Assembly (NCBI GenBank): GCA_030267065.1
Contig: JAJDJF010000010.1
Coordinates: forward strand, 1-41,913
Origin: Desulfovibrio sp. OttesenSCG-928-C06
GTDB lineage: Bacteria; Desulfobacterota; Desulfovibrionia; Desulfovibrionales; Desulfovibrionaceae
Reading direction: 5' to 3'
DNA: 41,913 nucleotides
In this document: piece by piece, positions 1 through 9,191 of the stretch
Position numbering within the stretch: the stretch's first letter is position 1
Layout: each line of letters opens with the position of its first letter
Translations under genes and position numbers: made by a program
The notes under the pieces: model-generated
What the model saw: the letters and a program-made list of their open reading frames with translations, nothing else
Database searches by the model: none
Told to the model about the DNA's origin: nothing

Positions 1-1
1 G

Positions 2-394
2 GACGAGGTGCGCAAGCTGGCTGAAAAGACCATGGAAGCCACCAAGGAAGTCGGCGACAACATCAGCGCCATCCAGACATCAGCCAGACACAATATAGAT
101 CAGGTGGCCCATGCTGCGGAAAACATCAACCGCGCCACAGGCCTTGCCAACTCCTCCGGCGAATCGCTCTCCGGCATTGTTGACCTTGCCACCGCCACCT
201 CCGGGGTTGTTACAGCCATTGCCACGGCAGCAGAAGAACAAAGCGCAACCTCCGATGAAATCACGCAGGCGGTCGAAGAAATCAGCCGCGTCACAGCGGA
301 ATCCGCAGAAGGAATGATTCAGGCATCCTCCGCGATTCAGGATCTGTCAATGACAGCCCAGGAACTACGCAGGGTCATGGAAACATTATCCTAG
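2..394 (+). CDS. Methyl-accepting chemotaxis protein, C-terminal fragment (cut by window start)
   Basis: This is the last 130 or so residues of a chemotaxis receptor. The reading frame is open from base 2, where it reads DEV, and ends with TAG at 392-394; the gene begins outside the window. The visible part is the descending half of the cytoplasmic signalling hairpin: the [10 protein letters not shown] sequence that follows the conserved tip, then an Ala/Ser/Glu-rich coiled coil with the [12 protein letters not shown] methylation-helix motif. The protein would dock CheA/CheW arrays and control flagellar rotation. Its ligand domain is not visible. No CheR-tethering pentapeptide is present at the C-terminus. 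The same stretch in the receptor at 3814-6198 is closely similar, so the two are paralogues. It is followed by a strong terminator at 438-478. Confidence 0.93.
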   Translation, partial: DEVRKLAEKTMEATKEVGDNISAIQTSARHNIDQVAHAAENINRATGLANSSGESLSGIVDLATATSGVVTAIATAAEEQSATSDEITQAVEEISRVTAESAEGMIQASSAIQDLSMTAQELRRVMETLS

Positions 395-437
395 AACATA
401 AAACTGGCACATGATGCACCAGAACGACCAGACAACA

Positions 438-478
438 GGGCCGCTCCGTAAACACCGGAGCGGCCCGCTTTGATTTGT
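438..478 (+). terminator. Rho-independent terminator after the chemotaxis receptor
   Basis: An 11-bp perfect inverted repeat (GGGCCGCTCCG at 438-448 and its complement at 456-466) encloses a 7-nt loop and is followed by a T-rich GCTTTGATTTGT stretch. It lies 44 bp after the receptor stop codon and before the convergent pgeF stop, so it ends the plus-strand transcript and may also block read-through from the other side. Confidence 0.85.
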
Positions 479-507
479 AAAACAAATCAGGCAAATAAAA
501 CCAGACA

Positions 508-1266
508 CTAGCGGATAAAGATAAGCGCCGCCTGCCTGCCGCCATGTCCGGCCCGGTGCGAAAACAGAAAATCACGGCATGTATAGGTACACAAATCTAT
601 GCCGTAAATATTACCCGCCTTCAGGCCAGCCCGAATCAACTGCTGGCGCAGCAGTTCCCACAAGTTAACCCGCTTGCTTTCACGGTCAAACCACGGAGCG
701 AATTGCGGCGGCCACTCCCGTTCAAAGTTGACAAACTCGGCGGCTCCCGGTCCAAGGCTGGGACCACGCACTGCCAGAACATCCTGCGCTTTAACGTTAT
801 AAGCGGAACAGAAACATTCCACCGCGCTTACAGGAAAATCAATGGCATTGCCGCGCCAGCCAGAATGCAGTGCAGCAACGTACTTACCACTGTTATGCGC
901 CAAAAGAATCTGCTGACAGTCAGCCGATTTTGAGATCATGGCCTGCCCCGCGCAACTGGTGGCACACCCGTCCGCTTCCAGAGTTGATGGCGCGTCAAAA
1001 GGAGTACTATCAGGCTCCAGCAGCAGAGTATCGCCATGCACCTGTCGTAACTCCGTCCAGCTATCAAAACCTAGCAAACCGGACAAATCCTTACGCCGCG
1101 CGGCTGTTGCCGCATATGCGCCGGAAGCATCCGTAACGCAACTGGCCGCAGATACGCTGTCCAGACTTATATTCCCGTAAAGCGCGGTAGTGAAAAAGCA
1201 ATGAACCTTTTCCACGCCGGGAAACCGGAACGGAATTATCCTGAACATATCCCCTGCCCTGTCCAT
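508..1266 (-). CDS. pgeF: PgeF/YfiH-family multicopper polyphenol oxidase (peptidoglycan editing/purine nucleoside phosphorylase family)
   Basis: A 252-residue protein of the YfiH/PgeF (formerly DUF152) family, known as laccase-like or purine-nucleoside-processing enzymes; in E. coli the family member helps remove aberrant L-Ser muropeptide precursors. The expected metal-site motifs are visible: LRQVHGD, then [12 protein letters not shown], then ALHSGWRGN, which together supply the His-Cys-His zinc/copper ligands. [11 protein letters not shown] and a C-terminal [14 protein letters not shown] segment also fit the family. I chose the ATG at 1264-1266 (MDRAGD) because AAGGAG sits five bases upstream; an ATG at 1287 lacks such a site. 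The start overlaps the end of the upstream cyclo-ligase gene by 31 bp, so the two are an operon and probably translationally coupled. Which of the proposed family activities applies here cannot be told from sequence. Confidence 0.88.
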   Translation of the reverse strand: MDRAGDMFRIIPFRFPGVEKVHCFFTTALYGNISLDSVSAASCVTDASGAYAATAARRKDLSGLLGFDSWTELRQVHGDTLLLEPDSTPFDAPSTLEADGCATSCAGQAMISKSADCQQILLAHNSGKYVAALHSGWRGNAIDFPVSAVECFCSAYNVKAQDVLAVRGPSLGPGAAEFVNFEREWPPQFAPWFDRESKRVNLWELLRQQLIRAGLKAGNIYGIDLCTYTCRDFLFSHRAGHGGRQAALIFIR

Positions 1267-1973
1267 AAAAACTCCTTGTCTGTACATATGGCATCAACCG
1301 GCATATCCCAACTTTCCGCAGGAACCTGCTCGACTACCTGAAAAGAATAGGCAAAGCCGATGCAGGCACAGGCTTTTTGTTCAGCAGGGCTGACTGATTG
1401 GCCTGCAATAACACTGGACACATCAAGCTCATCAAAAAGCGCCCCGCCGTGCCCTACCCGCTTAACCGGCTTGCCTTGCCCGCCAGCAAGCAAGGGTAAA
1501 AAGCGGTCATAATAACCGCCACCCCAGCCAAGGCGGCCACCATTACGGTCAAAGGCCAGCCCGGGAATCAGGAACAAATCCGGAACAGGGTGTGCGCCAT
1601 CAAAACAAACGCCCTTCTCCATCCCCTCAAAGCAACAGGCCGGACATTGCTGCGGGTCCGGCTCCGGTATGCCAAAGGCACCGGGCTGCAATTGCTCAGG
1701 GGAAGCGCAAAGGGCAAAATCCATCATGCCAGCCTGCCCACGCACAACGCGCGGCAGGAACACGAACTTGCCCGTTGCCCAGGCATTCTCCAGCAGCAGG
1801 CCGGTCTGAATTTCACCCTTGGCAGCGACATACAGGGCAACGGATGCTGCATCTTGCCAGAGCGGCCCAGCAAGCAATCGCTCCTGCGCCGCCAGCGACA
1901 AGCGCCGCTGCTCATCTTCCGGCAAGGCATTCCTGCGCTCAAGCACTGCGCGGCGTAATTGCGTTTTATCCAT
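1236..1973 (-). CDS. fau: 5-formyltetrahydrofolate cyclo-ligase
   Basis: A 245-residue cytosolic enzyme that converts 5-formyl-THF to 5,10-methenyl-THF with ATP, recycling an inhibitory folate. Evidence is the N-terminal [15 protein letters not shown] helix, the [13 protein letters not shown] strand (substrate-binding Glu), [15 protein letters not shown], and above all the phosphate-binding signature [14 protein letters not shown] after [11 protein letters not shown]. The ATG at 1971-1973 (MDKTQL) is preferred over one seven codons upstream because AAGGTG lies just before it. Length is somewhat longer than the usual 190-200 residues; the extra sequence lies around residues 100-120, between FGIPEPDP and DLFLIPG. 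It is the first gene of a two-gene minus-strand operon with pgeF. Confidence 0.9.
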   Translation of the reverse strand: MDKTQLRRAVLERRNALPEDEQRRLSLAAQERLLAGPLWQDAASVALYVAAKGEIQTGLLLENAWATGKFVFLPRVVRGQAGMMDFALCASPEQLQPGAFGIPEPDPQQCPACCFEGMEKGVCFDGAHPVPDLFLIPGLAFDRNGGRLGWGGGYYDRFLPLLAGGQGKPVKRVGHGGALFDELDVSSVIAGQSVSPAEQKACACIGFAYSFQVVEQVPAESWDMPVDAICTDKEFLWTGQGICSG

Positions 1974-2063
1974 ATTCACCTTGCAGACAAGCATTTTTCA
2001 TGCTTATCGGATCAAAAAGATATTTTTGCTGCGGTTTTGTCTTTATGAAATATAAAAAACATG

Positions 2064-2069
2064 TATAAT
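2064..2069 (+). promoter_or_regulatory. Candidate -10 box (TATAAT) for the phosphoesterase gene
   Basis: A consensus TATAAT lies 33 bp upstream of the chosen phosphoesterase start, in the 129-bp divergent gap between fau and the phosphoesterase. No good -35 box at 16-18 bp is visible; TTGTCT at 2037-2042 is too far upstream. The in-frame ATG at 2061 overlaps this box, which argues that it is not the real start codon. Confidence 0.4.
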
Positions 2070-2102
2070 GCCTTCAAGCACGTTTATCAGCAGAGGATTA
2101 GT

Positions 2103-2801
2103 ATGCCAAGTACCACACACTGGATAGTTTTTGGGGATTTGCACAACGAGATCCACAATTTGCAGGAAATCATGGATCTTGACGAGGCTGATGGCATTAT
2201 CGTTACCGGCGATCTGACCTTCATGGGGGGTGCCGGAGACGCGCAAAAAGTCATGGACGCCATTACAGCGCGCAACCCGAAAGTTTACGCCCAAATCGGC
2301 AACATGGACAAGAGCGAAGTCACAGACCTGCTCAAGAAAAAAGAGTGCAATCTGCACGGCGAAGCCCGTAAGATTCACGAAAAAGCCACCCTGATTGGCG
2401 TAGGCGGTTCAACCCCCACCCCGTTCAATACCCCCAGCGAATTTTCAGAAGAAGAAATAGCCGAGCTGCTTGAGCAGGCCCTGGCCAAGGCCGGAGATTA
2501 CCAGAACCTTGTACTGGTAAGCCACACTCCGCCACTGAACACGGCCTGCGACCGCATTGAAAGCGGAGCGCATGTCGGCAGCAAAGCCGTGCGCGAGTTC
2601 ATTGAACGCGTGCAACCGGCCATCTGTTTATGCGGCCACATCCACGAATCCAAAGGCATAGACATCATCGGCAACACCATCGTAATCAACCCCGGCCCAC
2701 TGAACAGCGGCGGCTATGCAGTAATGGCCCTGTGCGACGGTACTGTGCGCGCCGGTCTTTGCGACATAAACGAGGGCTGCACACTGCACTGCGGAATCTA
2801 G
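2103..2801 (+). CDS. Calcineurin-like metallophosphoesterase
   Basis: A 232-residue soluble metallophosphoesterase of the predicted-phosphoesterase (COG2129-like) group. The five metal-binding blocks are present in order: GDLHNE near residue 10, GDLTFMGG near 38, GNMDKSE near 65, SHTPPLN near 140, and GHIHES near 178, followed by NPGPLNSGGYA. The fold binds two divalent metals and hydrolyses phosphomono- or diesters; the substrate is not predictable. The start at 2103 is supported by AGAGGA five bases upstream. A longer reading from 2061 would overlap a TATAAT box. The gene stands alone, with a promoter candidate before it and a strong terminator after it. Confidence 0.85.
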   Translation: MPSTTHWIVFGDLHNEIHNLQEIMDLDEADGIIVTGDLTFMGGAGDAQKVMDAITARNPKVYAQIGNMDKSEVTDLLKKKECNLHGEARKIHEKATLIGVGGSTPTPFNTPSEFSEEEIAELLEQALAKAGDYQNLVLVSHTPPLNTACDRIESGAHVGSKAVREFIERVQPAICLCGHIHESKGIDIIGNTIVINPGPLNSGGYAVMALCDGTVRAGLCDINEGCTLHCGI

Positions 2802-2825
2802 TCCCTTCGACTTCCTGAATTCACG

Positions 2826-2874
2826 CGCCTGACCTTGCCGGATGCTTCCGGACAAAGGTCAGGCGTTATTCTTT
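2826..2874 (+). terminator. Rho-independent terminator after the phosphoesterase
   Basis: An 11-bp arm CGCCTGACCTT (2826-2836) pairs with AAGGTCAGGCG (2855-2865), with an inner TCCGGA-type stem, followed by TTATTCTTT. It begins 25 bp after the phosphoesterase stop codon. Confidence 0.85.
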
Positions 2875-2969
2875 GCAAGAAAAAGCTGATTCCATGCTGA
2901 AAAGAATAGATTTATCCGCCACGTCCGACAACGCTCGCGAGACTATTTCAAATTTATTCATTTTTACTG

Positions 2970-2998
2970 TTGACAGCCCCATCGAATAGGCATAGATA
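2970..2998 (+). promoter_or_regulatory. Sigma-70-type promoter of the initiator tRNA gene
   Basis: A perfect TTGACA (-35) at 2970-2975 is followed after exactly 17 bp by TAGATA (-10) at 2993-2998. The mature tRNA begins 28 bp further on, leaving a short leader for 5' processing. Confidence 0.75.
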
Positions 2999-3026
2999 CT
3001 CCTTCTCTTGTTGAGCAAGAGTGTGA

Positions 3027-3103
<77 letters not shown>

Positions 3104-3112
3104 GAAATATCA

Positions 3113-3149
3113 AGGTGTTAGCTAGAAATAGCTAACACCTTTCTTTTTT
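3113..3149 (+). terminator. Rho-independent terminator of tRNA-fMet
   Basis: A perfect stem AAGGTGTTAGCTA / TAGCTAACACCTT with a GAAA tetraloop is followed by TTCTTTTTT. It starts 10 bp after the tRNA CCA end. Confidence 0.93.
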
Positions 3150-3183
3150 GGGCACATTTCCTGACACATAAGACATAAAAATC

Positions 3184-3224
3184 ACGCACCTGCAGAAACA
3201 TCCTGCAAGTGCGTTTTCTTTTTT
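3184..3224 (+). terminator. Second, independent terminator downstream of tRNA-fMet
   Basis: ACGCAC plus TGCAG (3184-3195) pairs with CTGCA plus GTGCGT (3203-3214), with one C/A mismatch, and is followed by TTTTCTTTTTT. Only 34 bp separate it from the first terminator, and no gene fits between them, so this is either a back-up terminator or the 3' end of a lost or very small transcript. Confidence 0.8.
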
Positions 3225-3813
3225 CCACCCTATTCCGGTCTTGTAGGGCGACGGCTACGTTTATCCCATCTTGTTAAAGCTAACTGTCGCTGCACGGGTC
3301 TTGTAAAATCAACTTCTTTCTATCGGCCATTCGCTATCTGCAAAGCGTCGGGACAAAAAGTTGCAGGCAATTCCCCACGCAGGCCATCACTCAATCCAAT
3401 CATTGACCAGTCAAGTCAAATTTACGCCAGAAAACCACGCCTACACTTGAAAATAACCTAGAAAAGTTAAAATAAAAGATTACCAGACTACAAAAATGCA
3501 CTATCCGTAACTAAAAGATAGGCATTATACCGCAAATATAATTCTATACAAACAAATTGCCATATAAAACAGTATACATATGTACAGACTCACACTCAAT
3601 CAAAAACCAAATAACCGCAACAAGAAAAGACACTACTCATGCAATAGCACAACTACATTAAACTTGAAAATAAAATCACTATTTAAATATTTAATAGCAA
3701 ATACAACAAGATCAGCTTGATGTAACTCTACAGTTCTTATATAGGCAGAACAAAATAAATAAGAATGATTAATTTTTGCATATGCGGGTTAATCATCTCA
3801 TGAGAGGAAAAAC
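3225..3813. other. Long AT-rich intergenic region without a recognised gene
   Basis: About 590 bp between the tRNA-fMet terminators and the chemotaxis receptor start. It is visibly AT-richer than the flanking genes and has stops in all frames. I see a repeated CGGTCTTGTA/CGGGTCTTGTA pair (near 3236 and 3295), short palindromes TTGACcaGTCAA (3403-3414) and TACATATGTA, and a possible TTGATG (3717-3722) / TATATA (3738-3743) promoter with a short 15-bp spacer before the receptor. Nothing here can be called with confidence. The composition, next to a tRNA gene, could reflect old foreign DNA. Confidence 0.5.
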
Positions 3814-6198
3814 ATGAAACTTTTATGGAAAATTCTGCTGCCTGTTACGGTATTGATCGCCATTCTAGTTGGTGTTTCCGGGTATATTGCATATAAGCAA
3901 TCAGCAGAGAGCCTTGAAAAAGCAGTAATAGACAACATGCAGGACGAGGCATACTCCCTTAAAAGAATGACAGCCAGCGTGCTGGACAATTCGCGCCAAA
4001 GCGTTGTGCGGGCAAGCTCCAACATTGCCATCCTGAATCTTTTTCAGGAAGATCCAGCCGACAAGGACAAACAGCTGGAACTGGCCAAGGCGCTGGAAAC
4101 TTTGATCAAAGGATATCATGATATTGACCGCTTCAACGTCTTCAACCTGGAAGGCGATATCATCAGCTCATCCAACCCCGCAGTAATCGGGCAAAACTTC
4201 AAAACGCGCGAGTACTTTACAGCGGCAGCCAGCGGCAAGACATTCATCTCTGCCCCCTTCAAGTCCAACATTACCAAGCAGGGCGTCATCATCATATCCA
4301 CGCCCATACAGCTATCCGGCAGAACAGTAGGTGTGCTTAATGCCACAGTTCCACTGCCTACTTACTTCCGGGACGTTTTTGAACCGGTACAGATTGGCAA
4401 TCTTGGCTATGCGTATGCCATGAATTCCGATGGCCAGATTGTCATGCACAAGGACGCCAAATGGCTGTTCCGCACCGATTTGCCGGGTATGGAACTTTAC
4501 AAAAAAATGGCATCCTCGCCGGATGGCAGCCTGTCGTTCATTAACGCGGCAGGGCTTGACTCGTTTGCATATTTTGTCAAGGAACCGCTCTCCGGAATGA
4601 CCCTTGTTGTGCAGGCCGAAAAGGACGATGTATTTTCCGGGCTGTCCGCACTCTCCAGAACAAGTATGGTCATTGTGATTGTCTCAATTCTCATTGGCGT
4701 GGCTCTTCTGGTTATAATTGTGCGCCCAATTGTGAATGCCATCAACAGAAGCGCCTCGTTCGCCGTAGACGTGGCAAACGGCAAGCTCGGCGGTTCGCTG
4801 GAAATGCGCCGCAAAGACGAAATCGGCATACTGGCGGATGCCCTGCGCTCCATTCCGGACTCACTCAAATCAATTGTAGCTGAATACAAAAGCATAGAAG
4901 ACAAACTGGAATATGGCGAAATTCAGGTTCAGGGCAACACTGGCAGCATTCCAGGCGAATTTGCCGATCTGGTTGAAGGAACCAACAGAACACTGGCCCG
5001 TTACCAGCAAATCATCAATGCGCTAACCTCGCCGGTAGCGGTTCTGAACAACAAAATGCAGGTCGTTTACCTTAACGACGCGGCCCGCAAGCTGGCTGGT
5101 GATGATTACCACGGCAAAAGCGCCGGAGACGTGCTGGCGGCAGATGACTACAGCAAACATGACTGCGCCCTGAAACAGGCGGCCTCTTCCCTGAAACCAG
5201 TCATGGCAGAAACAGTAATGCGTCCGCGCGGAACGGCAATGGATATTGAATATACGGCCATTCCATTCACTGATGCCAATGGCAAGCTCAGCATGATATT
5301 GCAGTTGATTACAGACCTGACCCAGATCAAGAGTACCCAGCGCGTGATTATGGACGTGGCAGCGCAGGCAGGCGACATATCAAACCGCGTTGCCGCCGCC
5401 TCGCAGCAGCTTTCCGCTCAGGTGGCGCAGGTCAGCAATGGCACAGCAATTCAGCGCGACAGAGCCAATTCCACTGCCACAGCCATGGAAGAAATGAACT
5501 CCACCGTGCTGGAAGTGGCCCGCAATGCCGCATCCGCAAGTGAACAGGCCGATGCCACCAGCCGCAAGGCCACCGAAGGCTCCAGTCTGGTGAATCAGGT
5601 TGTCTCGGCCATCAACGATGTTCATACCTCAGCCGAAGAACTGGACAAGAGCATGAAAGACCTTGGCGTGCAGACCGACGCCATTGGTAACGTGCTCAAC
5701 GTGATTTCCGATATCGCCGACCAGACCAACCTGCTGGCCCTGAACGCAGCAATCGAAGCGGCACGGGCCGGAGAAGCCGGGCGCGGTTTTGCGGTAGTAG
5801 CCGATGAAGTAAGAAAACTGGCGGAAAAAACCATGACCGCAACTACGGAAGTGGAAAGCAATATCAAGAACATCCAGAAAGCGACTTCCGACAATATCCT
5901 GCGCATGCGCGAAGCTGGGGAAGGCACGGTGCGGGCTACAGAGATAGCGGCAGTCTCCGGCAAGGCGCTGGAAGAAATCCTCCACCTGGCCCAAACCAAT
6001 ACCGCCCTGATTTCCAGCATAGCCACCGCAGCCGAGGAGCAATCCGCAACATCGGAAGAAATCAGCAGCGCCGTGGAAGCCATAAGTCAAATCGCTGGCG
6101 AGACAGCCACGGGAATGAGCGACTCAACAGAAGCCGTGGAAGAACTGGCACGCATGGCACAGGAGCTTCAGGCGCTTCTTGAACGTCTGCGCCAGTAA
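3814..6198 (+). CDS. Methyl-accepting chemotaxis protein with dCache-type sensor, HAMP and cytoplasmic PAS
   Basis: A 794-residue transmembrane chemoreceptor. Order of parts: N-terminal membrane segment about residues 5-27; a periplasmic sensor of about 245 residues that looks like a double-Cache ([17 protein letters not shown] and [17 protein letters not shown] are typical Cache strands); second membrane segment about 283-303 ([19 protein letters not shown]); HAMP to about 360; a PAS-like segment about 395-500 ([20 protein letters not shown]); and the signalling hairpin with tip [20 protein letters not shown] near residue 640. The ATG at 3814 has AGAGGA five bases upstream. The ectodomain would bind a small ligand such as an amino or carboxylic acid; the cytoplasmic PAS may add redox or ligand sensing. 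No C-terminal CheR pentapeptide is seen. It stands alone and is followed by a strong terminator. Confidence 0.95.
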   Translation: MKLLWKILLPVTVLIAILVGVSGYIAYKQSAESLEKAVIDNMQDEAYSLKRMTASVLDNSRQSVVRASSNIAILNLFQEDPADKDKQLELAKALETLIKGYHDIDRFNVFNLEGDIISSSNPAVIGQNFKTREYFTAAASGKTFISAPFKSNITKQGVIIISTPIQLSGRTVGVLNATVPLPTYFRDVFEPVQIGNLGYAYAMNSDGQIVMHKDAKWLFRTDLPGMELYKKMASSPDGSLSFINAAGLDSFAYFVKEPLSGMTLVVQAEKDDVFSGLSALSRTSMVIVIVSILIGVALLVIIVRPIVNAINRSASFAVDVANGKLGGSLEMRRKDEIGILADALRSIPDSLKSIVAEYKSIEDKLEYGEIQVQGNTGSIPGEFADLVEGTNRTLARYQQIINALTSPVAVLNNKMQVVYLNDAARKLAGDDYHGKSAGDVLAADDYSKHDCALKQAASSLKPVMAETVMRPRGTAMDIEYTAIPFTDANGKLSMILQLITDLTQIKSTQRVIMDVAAQAGDISNRVAAASQQLSAQVAQVSNGTAIQRDRANSTATAMEEMNSTVLEVARNAASASEQADATSRKATEGSSLVNQVVSAINDVHTSAEELDKSMKDLGVQTDAIGNVLNVISDIADQTNLLALNAAIEAARAGEAGRGFAVVADEVRKLAEKTMTATTEVESNIKNIQKATSDNILRMREAGEGTVRATEIAAVSGKALEEILHLAQTNTALISSIATAAEEQSATSEEISSAVEAISQIAGETATGMSDSTEAVEELARMAQELQALLERLRQ

Positions 6199-6327
6199 GG
6201 TTACCGGCACACAACGTTCACACAAGCTGCTACAATTATGGCCAGCATTTTTTGCTAGTGCAGCGTACCAAATCAGCAGTACTGGAACACTGCCCGGCAA
6301 ATATTCAGCCATTTGCAATACCTGACA

Positions 6328-6377
6328 ACCGTGCTGCGGCGTAACATTGCGCCGCAGCACGGTTTATTTTGCTTTTT
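6328..6377 (+). terminator. Rho-independent terminator after the chemotaxis receptor
   Basis: ACCGTGCTGCGGCG pairs perfectly with CGCCGCAGCACGGT around an 8-nt loop, followed by TTATTTTGCTTTTT. It lies about 130 bp after the receptor stop and before the glycosyltransferase/methyltransferase gene. Confidence 0.9.
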
Positions 6378-6458
6378 AACCGCCGCCTGTTCATGTACAC
6401 TTTCGCTTAATCGCGCGGGCACGCCGGTCAGCAAACGAGTTTCATGCATGGGGAAAAA

Positions 6459-8087
6459 ATGAATTATCTGCTCACAGCCGTAAAAATGAAGGAATCCTAC
6501 AAGAAGCGTTACGCAATCAACAAGGCCCTGCATGGCTTCAAGCTTTTGCAGGCTGATTGTCCGAACAGCGCATCAGTTGCGGAACGGCTGAATGCCGGGC
6601 TGGAAGAATTCCTGAATGACCTGGAGCCAAATGCAGGGGGATGGCTGATCATCAGCCCGGATAATCTGGAATTCACGCTCCCGCCGGTGGTGGACGGCAT
6701 TTCAGAAGATTCAATTTACGGGGTTTTCGGCGCACGGGTGGTCACCAATATGCGCAGAAAAAAATTCATTGAGTACACCGGGCGACTGGAAGCGGCACAT
6801 AATTACATGCACAGCCCGAGCCAGCTTCTGGAATTCTGCTGCACCTACGGCGGCAACTTTCACGAAGGAGCAAAAGTAGACGTACTGGGCCTGCACTGCC
6901 TGCTGGTACACAGCTCGCTCCTGATTCGGCACAAGCTTCGTTTTGATGAAGCTCTCAAGACCTCATGCATAGCTGAAGATTTCTGCCTGCAGGCCGCAAA
7001 GCACGGCATTGCTTCCCGGGTAATGACCCAAACCTGCCGCCTGCATATAGACAGCCAGAGCAAGGCCCAAAGCCAGGAAAGTCTGGACGATTACGTCTAC
7101 TACGCGCAAAAGCATCTTGCCGCCGCTCCTGACAGTGCTCAAAAGGGCAACGTTCCGCCCTGCACTGTAGAGCCGCTCCACCCCCTGCCCGGGAGCGTCC
7201 TTGAAAGCGTAGCAGGAATCATCCTGCCGCAGGAAGGTGAATGGAAAACCCGACTTGGAATCTATCACTCCCGTATTGTCAGTGATAATTTCAACTCCGC
7301 AGCTGTTCTGGCAGCAGAGATGATGCGCCCCAACAGCAAAATTCTGGATATCGGCGCGGCTTTTGGCGACAACGGAAAATACCTCAAGGACAAGCTCAAC
7401 GCCACCATGTGGGGGCTGGAATACGACAGGTTCAGCCTGAACTACGCTGCCGGGCAAGGCATCTACGTTGACCTGTTTCACGACAATCTGGAGACGATGT
7501 CCATCTCCGACTACAGTGCGTATTACCGCTTTTTCAGCCACATTTTCATAGGCGATGTGCTGGAACACCTGCGCGACCCCAAAGCCACGCTCATACAATG
7601 CTCGGAACTGCTTGAACCGGGTGGCAGTTTTGTCATCTCTTTGCCAAACGCGGCCCATGCCTTTGTCAGTCTGAATCTTCTGGCCGGAGATTTCGAATAT
7701 TCGGCAAACGGCATACTTGATTCCACGCATCTGCGCTTCTTTACCGCCAAAAGCCAAGCCAAGCTTTATGCAGAATGTGGCCTGTGTGTAAAAAAATCCA
7801 CAGCCGCGTTCATGATTCCAGGCGAATACAAAAACTGGAGTCTCACAGGCGAGCTACCAGAAGACTTTTACTATTATGTGCTTGAAAATCGCCATGCCTT
7901 GTCCATGCAGTATATCTGCGAGCTGGAAAAATCAGATCTAAACACAGAGCAGCTAACAACGCACAACCGCGCCATGCTGGATCAGGCTCCGGAAAACAAC
8001 CCGCGCGGCTGGCAACTCAAGCAGGACGCCTATGAAACGCTCATAGATATGATTAAAGAACACAAACGCAATCACCCCGCGAGCTGA
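6459..8087 (+). CDS. Two-domain protein: glycosyltransferase-like N-terminus and SAM-dependent methyltransferase
   Basis: A 542-residue protein with two parts. Residues 1 to about 210 resemble a GT-A fold glycosyltransferase: a GGWLIISPDNLEF segment with a candidate metal-binding Asp, and a C-terminal LRFDEALKTSCIAEDFCLQA motif with the ED acid pair typical of GT2-like enzymes. From about 255 onward is a class I methyltransferase: motif I ILDIGAAFGDNGKYL, acidic GLEYD, then IFIGDVLEHLRDP and LLEPGGSFVISLPNAAH. A glycan or O-antigen modification role is likely but inferred. The ATG at 6459 is preceded by GGGG five bases away; an ATG at 6444 in frame would add five residues and cannot be excluded. 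The next glycosyltransferase starts one base after this stop codon, so they form an operon. Confidence 0.75.
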   Translation: MNYLLTAVKMKESYKKRYAINKALHGFKLLQADCPNSASVAERLNAGLEEFLNDLEPNAGGWLIISPDNLEFTLPPVVDGISEDSIYGVFGARVVTNMRRKKFIEYTGRLEAAHNYMHSPSQLLEFCCTYGGNFHEGAKVDVLGLHCLLVHSSLLIRHKLRFDEALKTSCIAEDFCLQAAKHGIASRVMTQTCRLHIDSQSKAQSQESLDDYVYYAQKHLAAAPDSAQKGNVPPCTVEPLHPLPGSVLESVAGIILPQEGEWKTRLGIYHSRIVSDNFNSAAVLAAEMMRPNSKILDIGAAFGDNGKYLKDKLNATMWGLEYDRFSLNYAAGQGIYVDLFHDNLETMSISDYSAYYRFFSHIFIGDVLEHLRDPKATLIQCSELLEPGGSFVISLPNAAHAFVSLNLLAGDFEYSANGILDSTHLRFFTAKSQAKLYAECGLCVKKSTAAFMIPGEYKNWSLTGELPEDFYYYVLENRHALSMQYICELEKSDLNTEQLTTHNRAMLDQAPENNPRGWQLKQDAYETLIDMIKEHKRNHPAS

Positions 8088-8088
8088 G

Positions 8089-9111
8089 ATGCATTTTTCC
8101 ATCGTAAAAATTAACCCGCCGGACGCTCCGCCAGCACACGGTTTTGACGATGCGATTTTTCCGCTTTTTTACGCACTACGCCGTCTTGGTTACCGGATAG
8201 AGATCCTGCTCAACCGGGTAAATCCGGCCAGCCGGAACATCATATTCGGTTCCTGTATGAGCCCGCGCCCCACCGGGCGCATGCTGCCGCCGGGCAGTAT
8301 CGTGTTCAATCTTGAACAGATCAACCGCGAAAGCAAATGGTGCAACGCCAACTACCTGACCCATCTGGGCGATTATCAGGTATGGGATTACAGCCCTGCC
8401 AATGTTAGTGACCTGCGCGACATTGGCATCAAGGCCACGCACGTTCCTCTCGGCTATGTGCCGGAAATGACGCGCCTTGGCAGCGACATCACGCCGCAAA
8501 CAGATCTGCTGTTCTACGGCCTGATTACCGAAAGACGGCAGCAATTGCTGGATGCCCTGCTAAAACGCGGCATAAAGCTGCTGGCCACACAGGAAGCCTT
8601 TGGCAACCTGCGCGACAGCCTGCTGGCCGGAAGCAGACTGGTGCTGAACCTGCATAACTACACCCCGGCCCGGCTCGAAGTGGTGCGGCTGGGTTATGTG
8701 TGGGCCAATCAAAGACCAGTGCTTTCCGAACGCGAAGCTGGAACGGAAGTACCGGAACATCTGGAAGAAGCCTGCTTCTTTGCCGCAGCCGATGAATTGC
8801 CGGACATGGCTGCAAAGCTGCTGAAAGACGAGCATCTACTGGGACAACAGGCAGAAAAAGGCTTCCGGGCCTATTCATCCAGACCGATGGAAGAAGACCT
8901 GGCCAGAATAGTCGGCAGGCGGGGATTCAAAAGCGGCGGACTGGCAAGCCCTGTTGAAAACCAGTCAGAAAAAGCGCCTACAACAGACAAAGCCGACAGC
9001 GTCAACAACAAGGACTGGCAAACAGCACAGGACGAAGCTGCTGCCCGTAATTCCAGACAGAACAGCGCGCCGCCGGAATGGTTGATAACCGGTGATATCA
9101 GGGTGTCTTAA
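8089..9111 (+). CDS. Glycosyltransferase-family protein (GT-B/CgeB-like) with polar C-terminal tail
   Basis: A 340-residue protein that starts one base after the stop of the preceding gene (GAGCTGAG then ATG), so it is translated from the same mRNA. The core, up to about residue 280, resembles GT-B glycosyltransferases of the CgeB/DUF3880 type: an N-terminal nucleotide-fold start, TDLLFYGLITERRQQLLDAL opening the second lobe, and the NLHNYTPARLEVVRLGYVWA segment in which the family carries its donor-binding Glu/Arg. The last 55 or so residues, from about SGGLASPVENQSE, are polar and low-complexity, unlike the family. Sugar and acceptor cannot be predicted. Together with the upstream fused enzyme it probably modifies surface glycans or proteins such as flagellin; that is inference from neighbourhood only. 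Confidence 0.7.
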   Translation: MHFSIVKINPPDAPPAHGFDDAIFPLFYALRRLGYRIEILLNRVNPASRNIIFGSCMSPRPTGRMLPPGSIVFNLEQINRESKWCNANYLTHLGDYQVWDYSPANVSDLRDIGIKATHVPLGYVPEMTRLGSDITPQTDLLFYGLITERRQQLLDALLKRGIKLLATQEAFGNLRDSLLAGSRLVLNLHNYTPARLEVVRLGYVWANQRPVLSEREAGTEVPEHLEEACFFAAADELPDMAAKLLKDEHLLGQQAEKGFRAYSSRPMEEDLARIVGRRGFKSGGLASPVENQSEKAPTTDKADSVNNKDWQTAQDEAAARNSRQNSAPPEWLITGDIRVS

Positions 9112-9123
9112 ACTGACGAGTCA

Positions 9124-9149
9124 GCAAGCATTCGAGCATACCTGCTTGC
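9124..9149. terminator. Weak hairpin between convergent glycosyltransferase genes
   Basis: GCAAGCA (9124-9130) and TGCTTGC (9143-9149) form a 7-bp stem in the 80-bp gap between two convergent genes. There is no U-tract on either side, so termination here is a guess from position. Confidence 0.3.
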
Positions 9150-9191
9150 GGAATAACAAAAGCAATCTGAATGCCTGCATGATTAGGGCGC

